From the NCBI GenBank assembly GCA_031549625.1, contig JAVBPK010000095.1, positions 1 to 5,867 on the forward strand: 5,867 nucleotides of DNA. Direction: 5' to 3'. The stretch's first letter is position 1. The number at the start of each line of letters is the position of its first letter. The notes below the pieces were generated by a model, which saw only the letters and a list, made by a program, of their open reading frames with translations, was not told the DNA's origin and did not search any database. The position numbers and the translations under genes were made by a program. This document shows positions 1-5,867 of the stretch, in pieces. This stretch comes from JAISXK01 sp031549625. GTDB taxonomy: Bacteria > Bacillota > Clostridia > Christensenellales > CAG-138.

Positions 1-1090
1 CGTGACGTTTTACGATCATGAGATATTTAAAATCATCGCCCTCAAAAAGCTGCAGGAGGCGGGCGTAGACATCCTGCTGCATGCCGAGGCAATCGACGTT
101 AACGTGGATAACGCGCGCCTGTGTTCCGTCACGCTCAACGGCAAAAGCTGGCAGGTGGAAGTTTCGGCGAAGATATTCATAGATGCCACTGGCGACGGGG
201 ATGTGGGCTATCTGGCCGGAGCGTCGTACGAAATGGGCCAGGAAGGCACAGGTAATCTGCAGCCGCCAACGTTGATGTTTACTGTGGCGAATGTGGATAT
301 CGAAAAGACCGTTCAATTCATTGAAGACGACCCGGAACAGGCTGTGCTTTGCGATACCATAGAGGTGGGCAAAGGGTATGACGCCTCTTACTATCGTGCG
401 CATCCCATGCATGTCATGGTAGGTTTACGCAAGCTGTTTTCGGAACTTAGAGCGGCGGGGAAGATGCCCATAGAGCGCGATACCATCATATCCATCCAGA
501 GCCTGCTGCCTGGCGAAGTACACCTGAACTGCACAAGGCACCTAAACACGGATTGCAGCGATTTGTTTAGCCTTACCAAAGCGGAAATAGAGGGGTATAC
601 GCAAATCGAAAAATTCATGGAAACCTTGCACAACTATGTGCCCGGGTTTGAAAATTGCTATATCACGCGCATTAACCCCGGCATGGGCGTGCGCGAGACG
701 CGCCGCTTCAAGGGTATCTCGCGGCTTGTGGAGAAAGATTTGCTCGAAGGCCGCGTCGGCGACGACGCCGTGGGTATGGGCTCCTACATCATCGATATCC
801 ATCTGGCGGACGGTTCCGGCACCATCGTGAAGAAAGTGCCGCCATACGGCCTGCCCTATGGCATGACGGTCAGCAGCGAAATCGAAGGGCTGATGTATAG
901 CGGGCGCTGCGCGTCCATGGACGCCGTTGCCTTGAGCTCTGCGCGCGTCATGCCTATTTTGATGGTCATGGCGGAAGGCGCGGGCGTGGGCGCGGCGCTC
1001 GCCGTGAAAAAGGGCATTTCCGCAAAAGATGTGGACGTGCGCGAAATACGCGCCATACTCGAAAAAACGGGCGTTATGCTGCGCGTGTAA
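1..1090 (+). CDS. FAD-dependent oxidoreductase (FAD_oxidored, Pfam PF12831 type), 5'-truncated by the window edge
   Basis: Partial cytoplasmic flavoprotein; about 362 residues are visible, reading in frame from base 2 to a TAA at 1088-1090. The GTG at base 2 is very unlikely to be the true start: the visible part begins in the middle of the fold, and the Rossmann GxGxxG that binds FAD ADP should lie about 100 residues upstream. Counting from base 2, residues 60-74 (IDATGDGDVGYLAGA) are the family's second FAD-contact motif; GVRETRR and the following YIIDIH segment are typical of the middle domain; SGRCAS (300-305), ARVMP (314-318) and the Gly/Ala-rich helix 323-334 form the C-terminal FAD-binding closure. 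No membrane segment is visible. The family is common in carbohydrate loci of Bacillota and related bacteria, but its substrates are mostly unknown. It is followed by a dehydrogenase and a ketose epimerase, so a sugar-derived substrate is a reasonable inference. Family call is firm; reaction is unknown. Confidence 0.88.
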   Translation, partial: VTFYDHEIFKIIALKKLQEAGVDILLHAEAIDVNVDNARLCSVTLNGKSWQVEVSAKIFIDATGDGDVGYLAGASYEMGQEGTGNLQPPTLMFTVANVDIEKTVQFIEDDPEQAVLCDTIEVGKGYDASYYRAHPMHVMVGLRKLFSELRAAGKMPIERDTIISIQSLLPGEVHLNCTRHLNTDCSDLFSLTKAEIEGYTQIEKFMETLHNYVPGFENCYITRINPGMGVRETRRFKGISRLVEKDLLEGRVGDDAVGMGSYIIDIHLADGSGTIVKKVPPYGLPYGMTVSSEIEGLMYSGRCASMDAVALSSARVMPILMVMAEGAGVGAALAVKKGISAKDVDVREIRAILEKTGVMLRV

Positions 1091-1099
1091 GCGCGCAGC
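1078..1099 (+). other. Stem-loop spanning the oxidoreductase stop codon
   Basis: A perfect 8-bp inverted repeat, GCTGCGCG at 1078-1085 and CGCGCAGC at 1092-1099, encloses TGTAAG. In RNA a U-G wobble (1086/1091) can extend the stem to 9 bp and leave a GUAA loop, which fits the GNRA tetraloop pattern; the loop contains the UAA stop codon. No T-run follows (the next bases are CTTATCGG), so it does not look like an intrinsic terminator. It is better read as a possible intercistronic RNA-stability or processing hairpin, 17 bases upstream of the next gene's Shine-Dalgarno. Part of the pairing could be a by-product of the GC-rich codons for LRV. Confidence 0.5.
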
Positions 1100-1116
1100 C
1101 TTATCGGATATTGCGC

Positions 1117-1122
1117 AGGAGG
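1117..1122 (+). promoter_or_regulatory. Shine-Dalgarno AGGAGG for the zinc dehydrogenase
   Basis: A perfect AGGAGG lies 7 bases before the ATG at 1130. This spacing decides the start: an in-frame TTG at 1124 is only one base from the site and is too close to be used. Confidence 0.9.
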
Positions 1123-1129
1123 TTTGAGA

Positions 1130-2152
1130 ATGAAACAGGCGGTAATGTCAAAGCCGGGCGAGATATTCTATCAGGAAGTGCCCGTGCCGGAAATGGGGCC
1201 GAACCAGATTAAAGTAAAGATGCTGCAAATCGGCGTTTGCGGTTCGGATATCCATGTGTGGCACGGCAAACACCCATTTACCTCCTATCCCGTTGTGCAG
1301 GGGCATGAAATTTCGGCCAGAGTGGAAGCGGTCGGCGCGCATGTGCGCGGCTTTAAAGTGGGCGATTTGGTCACCATACAGCCGCAAGTGGTTTGTGGAA
1401 CCTGCTACCCTTGCACGCATGGCATGTACAACGACTGCAATTCACTGAAGGTGATGGGTTTCCAGACAACCGGTATGGCCAGCGAATATTTTGTGGTGGA
1501 TGCGGATAAAGCGCTGGTATTGCCCGAGGGCATGAGCGAAGAACACGGCGCCATGATCGAACCTTTGGCCGTGGCCTGCCATGCCGTGGGCCGCGCGGGT
1601 GATGTGGCGGGGAAACGCGCCGTGGTTACCGGCGGCGGCCCGATCGGCAACTTGGTGGCGCAAGTGCTAAAAGCGCGCGGCGCGAAAGCCGTGCTGCTTT
1701 CGGAAGTGAGCCAATACCGGCTGGAGACCGCCGCGAAGTGCGGAATCCAAACGATCAACCCGCAAAAAGAAAAGCTGCAGGACGCGATACTTAGTCATTT
1801 TGGCTCCGACGCGGCGGATGTGATATTCGAATGTATCGGCAATCCCGCAGTATTGAAAGAGGTGATCGACATCGCGCGCAAGGGCAGCACGGTAGTGGTT
1901 GTGGGCGTTGTGCCGGGCGCGTGTGAGATCAATATGTCGCTGCTGCAGGATCATGAGCTTACCGTGCTGGGCTCCGCCATGTACCGCGTGGAAGATTACA
2001 TGGCCGCCATTGAGCTCGTAAACAAAGGCGAGATTGAGTTTGACGCGCTTATTACGCACCGCGTCGGTTTTTCAGAATATAGCAATGCGTACCGCCTGAT
2101 CGAAGAGCAAAAGGATAAAGCGATGAAGGTCATGATTGACATGAATAGGTGA
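1130..2152 (+). CDS. Zinc-dependent medium-chain alcohol/polyol dehydrogenase (threonine/sorbitol dehydrogenase-like, RspB/LgoD-like)
   Basis: Cytoplasmic 340-residue NAD(P)-dependent dehydrogenase of the medium-chain (MDR) superfamily, expected to oxidise a secondary alcohol of a polyol, sugar or sugar acid to a ketone, or the reverse. The N-terminal GroES-like domain carries the catalytic zinc set Cys37 (GVCGSD), His59-Glu60 (GHE) and Glu144 (EPLAVACHA). All four structural-zinc cysteines are present at 89, 92, 95 and 103. The Rossmann domain has GGGPIG at 168-173, and an acidic residue (Glu192) at the end of the second strand suggests NAD rather than NADP. The length matches RspB and L-galactonate dehydrogenase (LgoD), about 340 residues, and the N-terminal motifs resemble that group from memory. 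Start is ATG 1130, supported by a perfect AGGAGG. It lies 39 bases after the flavoenzyme and 4 bases before the epimerase, so probably one transcript. Neighbouring epimerase suggests a ketose product or substrate; exact substrate cannot be read from sequence. Confidence 0.93.
   Translation: MKQAVMSKPGEIFYQEVPVPEMGPNQIKVKMLQIGVCGSDIHVWHGKHPFTSYPVVQGHEISARVEAVGAHVRGFKVGDLVTIQPQVVCGTCYPCTHGMYNDCNSLKVMGFQTTGMASEYFVVDADKALVLPEGMSEEHGAMIEPLAVACHAVGRAGDVAGKRAVVTGGGPIGNLVAQVLKARGAKAVLLSEVSQYRLETAAKCGIQTINPQKEKLQDAILSHFGSDAADVIFECIGNPAVLKEVIDIARKGSTVVVVGVVPGACEINMSLLQDHELTVLGSAMYRVEDYMAAIELVNKGEIEFDALITHRVGFSEYSNAYRLIEEQKDKAMKVMIDMNR
2147..2152 (+). promoter_or_regulatory. Shine-Dalgarno AGGTGA overlapping the dehydrogenase stop codon
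   Basis: AGGTGA matches the 3' half of the AGGAGGTGA consensus and contains the dehydrogenase TGA stop (2150-2152). The epimerase ATG follows four bases later. The arrangement suggests that ribosomes finishing the dehydrogenase re-initiate on the epimerase (translational coupling). Confidence 0.6.
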
Positions 2153-2156
2153 GCGC

Positions 2157-3020
2157 ATGCAATACGGCATCTACTATGCATACTGGGAAAAAGAATGGGG
2201 CGGCATGTTCGCCCCATATATTTCTCGCGTTAAACGGCTTGGGTTTGATATACTGGAAGTGGCCTGCGGCAATTTTCACTTGGAGGCGGATGGCTTTTTT
2301 CGGGAACTGAGGCAGGTTTCTGAAGCGGAGGGCATCGTGCTGACGGGTGGGTATGGGCCGCGGCCGGAGCACAACCTCGCGTCCTGTGAGGCTGTTGACG
2401 ACGCGTTTGCTTTCTACAGCGATGTGTTTCGTAAAATGGAGCTTGCAGGCATCCGCTCCATCGGCGGGGCGCTTTATTCGTATTGGCCGGTCGATTTTAA
2501 AAGCGGGTTTCATAAGGACGCGGATTTTGCGCGCAGCGCGGAACGCATGAAAAAGCTGGCGCGCATGGCGGCTGAATATGGCATTACCCTGCAAATGGAA
2601 GCGCTCAATCGCTTTGAGGGCTACCTCATCAATGATTGCCGGGAATGCCTCCGTTATGTGCAAGCTGTCGGGGAGCCGAACGTGCGCGTGATGCTCGACA
2701 CCTTCCACATGAACATAGAAGAAGATTCCATGCTCGGGGCTATTCGGCTGGCCGGGGAGTTTTTGGGGCATGTACATGTGGGCGAAGCAAACCGTCGCCC
2801 GCCCAGCCCGCGGGGGCGTATGCCCTGGGCGGAAATCGGCGAAGCGCTGCGTGAGGTACATTACGACGGGGCTGTTGTTATGGAGCCGTTCGTGTGCATG
2901 GGCGGGCAAGTGGGGAAGGATATTTCCATCTGGCGCGATCTTTCAAACGGCGCGGATGAAGCGCGCCTCGATCAGGACGCGGCGGATTCCGTGCGGTTTT
3001 TGAGAGAACTGTGGAGATAA
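2157..3020 (+). CDS. Ketose 3-epimerase, D-psicose (allulose)/D-tagatose 3-epimerase family
   Basis: A 287-residue TIM-barrel enzyme of the xylose-isomerase-like/AP-endonuclease-2 superfamily, expected to invert C3 of free ketohexoses (psicose/fructose, tagatose/sorbose) using a divalent metal, usually Mn or Co. The resemblance to the Clostridium cellulolyticum D-psicose 3-epimerase is strong from memory: the start YGIYYAYWE, IGGALYSYWP (102-111), the stretch MLDTFHMNIEEDS (179-191), and VMEPFV (241-246). All four metal ligands appear present: Glu148, Asp181, His207 and Glu243, with Glu148 and Glu243 as the catalytic pair. Likely substrate-contact residues Glu154, His184 and Arg213 are also kept. 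Compared with that enzyme there is one extra residue in the loop after Arg213 (RRPPSPRGR). Length is normal (relatives about 290). No signal peptide. It is tightly coupled to the dehydrogenase upstream. A related sugar-phosphate or inositol-pathway isomerase is the main alternative, but the motif match favours a free ketose. Confidence 0.92.
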   Translation: MQYGIYYAYWEKEWGGMFAPYISRVKRLGFDILEVACGNFHLEADGFFRELRQVSEAEGIVLTGGYGPRPEHNLASCEAVDDAFAFYSDVFRKMELAGIRSIGGALYSYWPVDFKSGFHKDADFARSAERMKKLARMAAEYGITLQMEALNRFEGYLINDCRECLRYVQAVGEPNVRVMLDTFHMNIEEDSMLGAIRLAGEFLGHVHVGEANRRPPSPRGRMPWAEIGEALREVHYDGAVVMEPFVCMGGQVGKDISIWRDLSNGADEARLDQDAADSVRFLRELWR

Positions 3021-3049
3021 CGGGCGGAAAGGGCATGAAGCTATATTGT

Positions 3050-3057
3050 AAGGGGTG
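3050..3057 (+). promoter_or_regulatory. Purine-rich AAGGGG running into the response-regulator GTG start; unusual initiation region
   Basis: AAGGGG (3050-3055) is the only Shine-Dalgarno-like sequence near the regulator, but it abuts and overlaps GTG 3055-3057, far too close for normal use. An in-frame TAA at 3049-3051 rules out a start further upstream. A 7-residue mini-ORF (ATG 3035, stop TGA 3056-3058) overlaps the GTG in a GTGA arrangement, which could supply ribosomes by coupling. ATC at 3064 sits at ideal spacing but would be a rare start codon. Confidence 0.3.
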
Positions 3058-4677
3058 AATGGTATCTATCGGGCTATTATTGTAGACGACGAGAGCGCGG
3101 TTCGCCGTGGGCTGCAAAACCATTTTGATTGGGACCGCTTTCATATTCAAGTGGTGGCCGATTTTCCCGATGGCCAAAAGGCATGGCAATATGTGCAGGC
3201 CAACCCTGTAGATTTAATCGTGACGGACGTGCGCATGCCGAACATGGACGGCATAGCGCTCGCAAAGGCCGTTCGTGAGCGGTTCCCCAAAGTGAAAATT
3301 GTATTCGTAAGCGGCTATGAAGATACGGAATATTTGCGTAAAGCGCTGAAGATGGACGCTGTGGACTATATACTCAAATCCATCGATTTGGATGAGTTTA
3401 TGGAGACAATTATGCGTGTGACCGCGAAAATGGAGCAGGAAACAACGCAGGAACGCACCATCGCGGAACTCGAGGAAAAGCTGATAGAAAGCATTCCCCT
3501 GCTGCAGCAGCGGCAGCTCATGCTTCTGGTGCGTGAGGGCATACTGGACATGCGCATGTCCGAGCAGCGGCTTGCGTATCTCGATATTCCGCTAAGCTCC
3601 CATACGCCTTATTGCGTGCTCGTATTGCAGCTCAAGGATATGTGGCGCTCGTTTACGGATATGCCGGAACGCCAGCGCTTTATGTTCACGGTGGAATTTC
3701 AGCTTCGCTGCCAGGAATTGCTTTTGCGGTATAACAGCCATGTCGCGTTTGAAAACCGGCTGGGCGAATACATCATGTTTTTGAACGCGGAATCAGATGA
3801 TTACGAAGAAGTGCTTATCGCGGTTTCCGAAGAGCTTCGTGAACTGCTGCAGCACGAATATAAGTTCGATTGCCGTATTGGCATCAGCAACCGATTTACA
3901 GGCCTGGAGCACATATCCGCCGCGTTTGAAAGCGCGGTAAACGCTATCCATAAACGCTACTATTTCGATGAAACGCTTGCCATCTCGGTAGATAAATACG
4001 AGGAAGTCGTAACCATACGCAACGCGCAGGAACGCGCGCAGAAGGATATCTGCGACGCGCTGATGTCCGGCGATATCCAACGGATACGCCAGAAGGTAGA
4101 GGGCGTGTTTGCCGATTTGGACGCGCTGCCGACCGCGAACGACCAACAAAATTTTTTGCTGTATCTGCTGCTTTTGCCCACACAAGTGCTTACCAATGTG
4201 CGTACGGGCGAAAAGGGCTCCTACGATAACCACCGCATTCTTACGGAGCGCTTTTTGTATTGCGCCGACATGCGGGAGCAAAAGCTTTTCCTGCTTAAAT
4301 TATTCGAAGAGGTCGCCCAAATTATAAACAGCCGCAGCGAAGCGCACTCGCACCATATCGTTGAAAAGGTGCAGGATACCATACAAGGGCGGTATATGGA
4401 GCAGATATCCATCACGTCGCTTGCCGAGGAAGTATACTTAACGCCCACGTATCTTTGCGTTTTGTTCAAACAGGCTACAGGCCAGACGATCAACGAGTTT
4501 ATTACGCGCGTGCGTATCCAACGGGCAAAGGAATTGCTGGCTAACCCAAACATCAAGCTATATGATGTGTGTTATCAGGTAGGCTATCTTTCCCCAAGCT
4601 ATTTTTCCAAACTTTTCAAGAAAGTGACGATGTTTACGCCAAGCGAATACAGGGAAGCGGCTTTGCAAAAGAATTGA
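3055..4677 (+). CDS. Two-component response regulator, YesN type (receiver domain + AraC-family DNA-binding domain)
   Basis: A 540-residue cytoplasmic transcription factor, expected to be phosphorylated by the histidine kinase encoded next. Receiver domain, about residues 5-125: acidic pair Asp11-Asp12, phospho-acceptor Asp58 in TDVRMPNMDG, switch Ser86 and conserved Lys108. Lys108 is followed by Ser, not the usual Pro. A helical linker with a Glu/Gln-rich, probably coiled-coil stretch (about 125-160) leads to a long middle region (about 165-430) with the weak GGDEF-like pattern seen in YesN proteins, including RIGIS. The C-terminus (about 436-533) is an AraC domain with two helix-turn-helix units, SLAEEVYLTPTYLCVLFK and VCYQVGYLSPSYFSKLFKK, ending in the typical TPSEYR. 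Length fits the family (about 500-550). The start is set at GTG 3055 because an in-frame TAA lies just upstream; initiation signals there are poor. It is 34 bases after the epimerase, so probably co-transcribed with the enzymes and likely to control them and a sugar transporter outside the window (inference). Confidence 0.93.
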   Translation: MNGIYRAIIVDDESAVRRGLQNHFDWDRFHIQVVADFPDGQKAWQYVQANPVDLIVTDVRMPNMDGIALAKAVRERFPKVKIVFVSGYEDTEYLRKALKMDAVDYILKSIDLDEFMETIMRVTAKMEQETTQERTIAELEEKLIESIPLLQQRQLMLLVREGILDMRMSEQRLAYLDIPLSSHTPYCVLVLQLKDMWRSFTDMPERQRFMFTVEFQLRCQELLLRYNSHVAFENRLGEYIMFLNAESDDYEEVLIAVSEELRELLQHEYKFDCRIGISNRFTGLEHISAAFESAVNAIHKRYYFDETLAISVDKYEEVVTIRNAQERAQKDICDALMSGDIQRIRQKVEGVFADLDALPTANDQQNFLLYLLLLPTQVLTNVRTGEKGSYDNHRILTERFLYCADMREQKLFLLKLFEEVAQIINSRSEAHSHHIVEKVQDTIQGRYMEQISITSLAEEVYLTPTYLCVLFKQATGQTINEFITRVRIQRAKELLANPNIKLYDVCYQVGYLSPSYFSKLFKKVTMFTPSEYREAALQKN

Positions 4678-4678
4678 C

Positions 4679-5867
4679 ATGAAACAGTTCATTCGCAACC
4701 TAAAACTAAATGAAGATGTAAGCATATGTTTTTTTAGGCGGCAAATACGCACGTCGCGCAAGATGGTGACGATGTTGCTTGCTATTATTATCGTGCCTAT
4801 CGTGCTGAGTTTATTTTTGTATTCCGCTTATTCCGCGGATACCATGGAAAAAGGAATATTGCGCAATATGAAGGTGACCGTGGAACAGGGCAAAAGCAAT
4901 ATCGACTACCGCATGGAGCAGGCTGAAGGAAACGCGCTTGCCATACTGACTACGGTGTATCCGTATATCGCTTCCGAAGTTTCCGTGGAAGCGCAGATTC
5001 GCGAATACAACGAGCTGATGCGCATACTTGCCGAGTATAGAAGCAGGCATCAGATAACCAAGCTGCGCCTATATGTGACGGGCAACAAACGCTACAGCAC
5101 GCAGAGAGATATTTTTTACCCGCTGGAAGATTTGCTTTTGCTGGATGGCGCGGCTTCCACACAAACGCTGCGCGGCTCGCGCTGGCTGGAGCCGCATGCC
5201 GTATCGCTTACCTTTGGCGAAAGGACCGTGCAGGTGATTTCCTGCCAAACCACGATCACAAGCACCGATAACTATGAACGCATTATGGGCGTGCTGTTTA
5301 TGGATTTGAATGTATCGGATTTTAATACCGTGCTTTCGGCCGGCGTGGGCGAGCAGGAGGCGCTGTTTCTCATCAATGCGGAAGGCAAGGTGTTGGCGCA
5401 CTCAGACAATGCGCGCATAGGCGAGCAAGCTTGTTCCGAGGCGGAAATGGAAACGATACGGCGAAACGCGTCCGGCAGCATGTCTATCCAGGGCGATAAA
5501 GAGGCGTCTTTGCTCGTGTATTCCCGCCTTTCTGCGACGGACTGGTACTTGGCCATGATGGTGCCGCGTTCGGAGGTGTATGCCACGGGTTTCTTCTCGC
5601 TGGATATGGTGCGCATCATTCTGATACTGCTCATGTTGATTTCCTTTGTGGTGGCGGTGGTGCTTGCGTACAACATGGTAATCGAGAGTACGCTGCTGCG
5701 GTTGAACAACGCCATCAAGCGGCTGGAAAGCGAAGGATTGGAACAGATAGCGGACGAGCAGGGCGATGTGATCATCGTGAATAAAAACAATCGGCCAAGC
5801 TCCCTGGCTACGCTGGAACGCAATGCCGATCATTTGGTCATGACGGTAAAGACGCTGCTCGATAAGC
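4679..5867 (+). CDS. Sensor histidine kinase, YesM type (Cache sensor), 3'-truncated by the window edge
   Basis: Membrane sensor kinase partner of the preceding YesN-type regulator; the first 396 residues are visible with no stop before the window ends. A basic N-terminus (RRQIRTSRK, 20-28) precedes transmembrane helix 1 (about 29-52). Residues about 53-303 form an extracytoplasmic sensor resembling a double Cache domain: the membrane-proximal part shows ALFLINAEGKVLAHS (228-242) and DWYLAMMVP (288-296), both typical. Transmembrane helix 2 is about 308-331, followed by a HAMP-like helix (about 337-355) and DEQGD. The His-kinase domain (phospho-His) and ATPase domain should follow downstream and are not seen. 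The ATG is one base after the regulator's TGA with no good Shine-Dalgarno, so translation is probably coupled; an in-frame TGA at 4625 bars a distant upstream start. Later in-frame ATGs at 4763 and 4772 sit at the start of TM1 and would remove the basic tail. Ligand is unknown; a sugar or a sugar-loaded binding protein is usual for the family. Confidence 0.9.
   Translation, partial: MKQFIRNLKLNEDVSICFFRRQIRTSRKMVTMLLAIIIVPIVLSLFLYSAYSADTMEKGILRNMKVTVEQGKSNIDYRMEQAEGNALAILTTVYPYIASEVSVEAQIREYNELMRILAEYRSRHQITKLRLYVTGNKRYSTQRDIFYPLEDLLLLDGAASTQTLRGSRWLEPHAVSLTFGERTVQVISCQTTITSTDNYERIMGVLFMDLNVSDFNTVLSAGVGEQEALFLINAEGKVLAHSDNARIGEQACSEAEMETIRRNASGSMSIQGDKEASLLVYSRLSATDWYLAMMVPRSEVYATGFFSLDMVRIILILLMLISFVVAVVLAYNMVIESTLLRLNNAIKRLESEGLEQIADEQGDVIIVNKNNRPSSLATLERNADHLVMTVKTLLDK

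Noticed and set aside
2..4. GTG at base 2 as a genuine start of the flavoenzyme
   Set aside because: The protein would lack the N-terminal FAD-binding GxGxxG that the family requires, and there is no visible upstream sequence to judge a ribosome site; a gene cut by the window edge is far more likely.
46..1782. Repeated 12-mer AAAGCTGCAGGA at 46-57 and 1771-1782
   Set aside because: Both copies encode Lys-Leu-Gln in frame within unrelated proteins; similarity does not extend to the flanks, so it is coincidence of codon choice.
2130..2909. Long (259-codon) open frame on the minus strand opposite the epimerase
   Set aside because: It is fully overlapped by a strongly recognisable enzyme gene on the plus strand, its translation has no recognisable motif, and it is His/Arg/Pro-rich as expected from antisense reading of GC-rich codons.
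3499..3510. Perfect 12-bp palindrome CTGCTGCAGCAG inside the response regulator
   Set aside because: It is explained by the codons for Leu-Leu-Gln-Gln in the linker helix, and nothing else suggests an operator or recombination site.
4674..4679. Exact -35 consensus TTGACA at the regulator-kinase junction
   Set aside because: No good -10 box is found 16-18 bases downstream (closest is TAAAAC at 4701 with a 21-base spacer), and any transcript would start inside the kinase gene past its start codon.
5272..5823. Minus-strand open frames (183 and 143 codons) near the right end
   Set aside because: They lie opposite the histidine kinase, whose plus-strand frame stays open to the window edge with clear Cache and membrane features. 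The Ser-rich and His-rich translations look like antisense shadows.

Overview
This is a compact, gene-dense bacterial fragment carrying five same-strand (+) genes: a partial FAD-dependent oxidoreductase, a zinc-dependent medium-chain dehydrogenase, a ketose 3-epimerase of the D-psicose/D-tagatose type, a YesN-type AraC-family response regulator, and the N-terminal two thirds or so of a YesM-type sensor histidine kinase. Moderate GC content, strong Shine-Dalgarno sites in places, and above all the YesN/YesM regulator pair suggest a Bacillota member, most likely a mid-GC Clostridia (gut-type) or Paenibacillus-like organism. This is inferred from gene families and style; no 16S or other phylogenetic marker is present.

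Layout: bases 1-1090 hold the C-terminal part of the flavoenzyme, whose GxGxxG FAD-binding start lies upstream of the window. A 39-base gap with a hairpin across the stop codon and a perfect AGGAGG leads into the dehydrogenase (1130-2152). Four bases later the epimerase begins (2157-3020), its Shine-Dalgarno overlapping the dehydrogenase stop. A 34-base gap precedes the response regulator (3055-4677), and one base separates its stop from the histidine kinase start (4679, running off the end). There is no intergenic space over 40 bases and no recognisable intrinsic terminator or convincing internal promoter, so the five genes look like one operon or the middle of one.

Working model (inference): the three enzymes form a small carbohydrate module. 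The dehydrogenase would interconvert a polyol or sugar-acid hydroxyl with its keto form using NAD(H), the epimerase would invert C3 of the resulting ketose (for example psicose/fructose or tagatose/sorbose), and the flavoprotein would carry out a further oxidation of unknown substrate. The two-component system would sense an extracellular ligand through its Cache domain and switch on this operon and probably a sugar ABC transporter outside the window. The enzyme families are clear; the actual substrate is not determinable from sequence. I saw no RNA gene, mobile element, CRISPR array or phage feature, and no clearly novel system. The points most worth a second look are the unusual enzyme combination, the stop-codon hairpin, the odd start region of the response regulator, and a nonstandard HAMP-like segment in the kinase.
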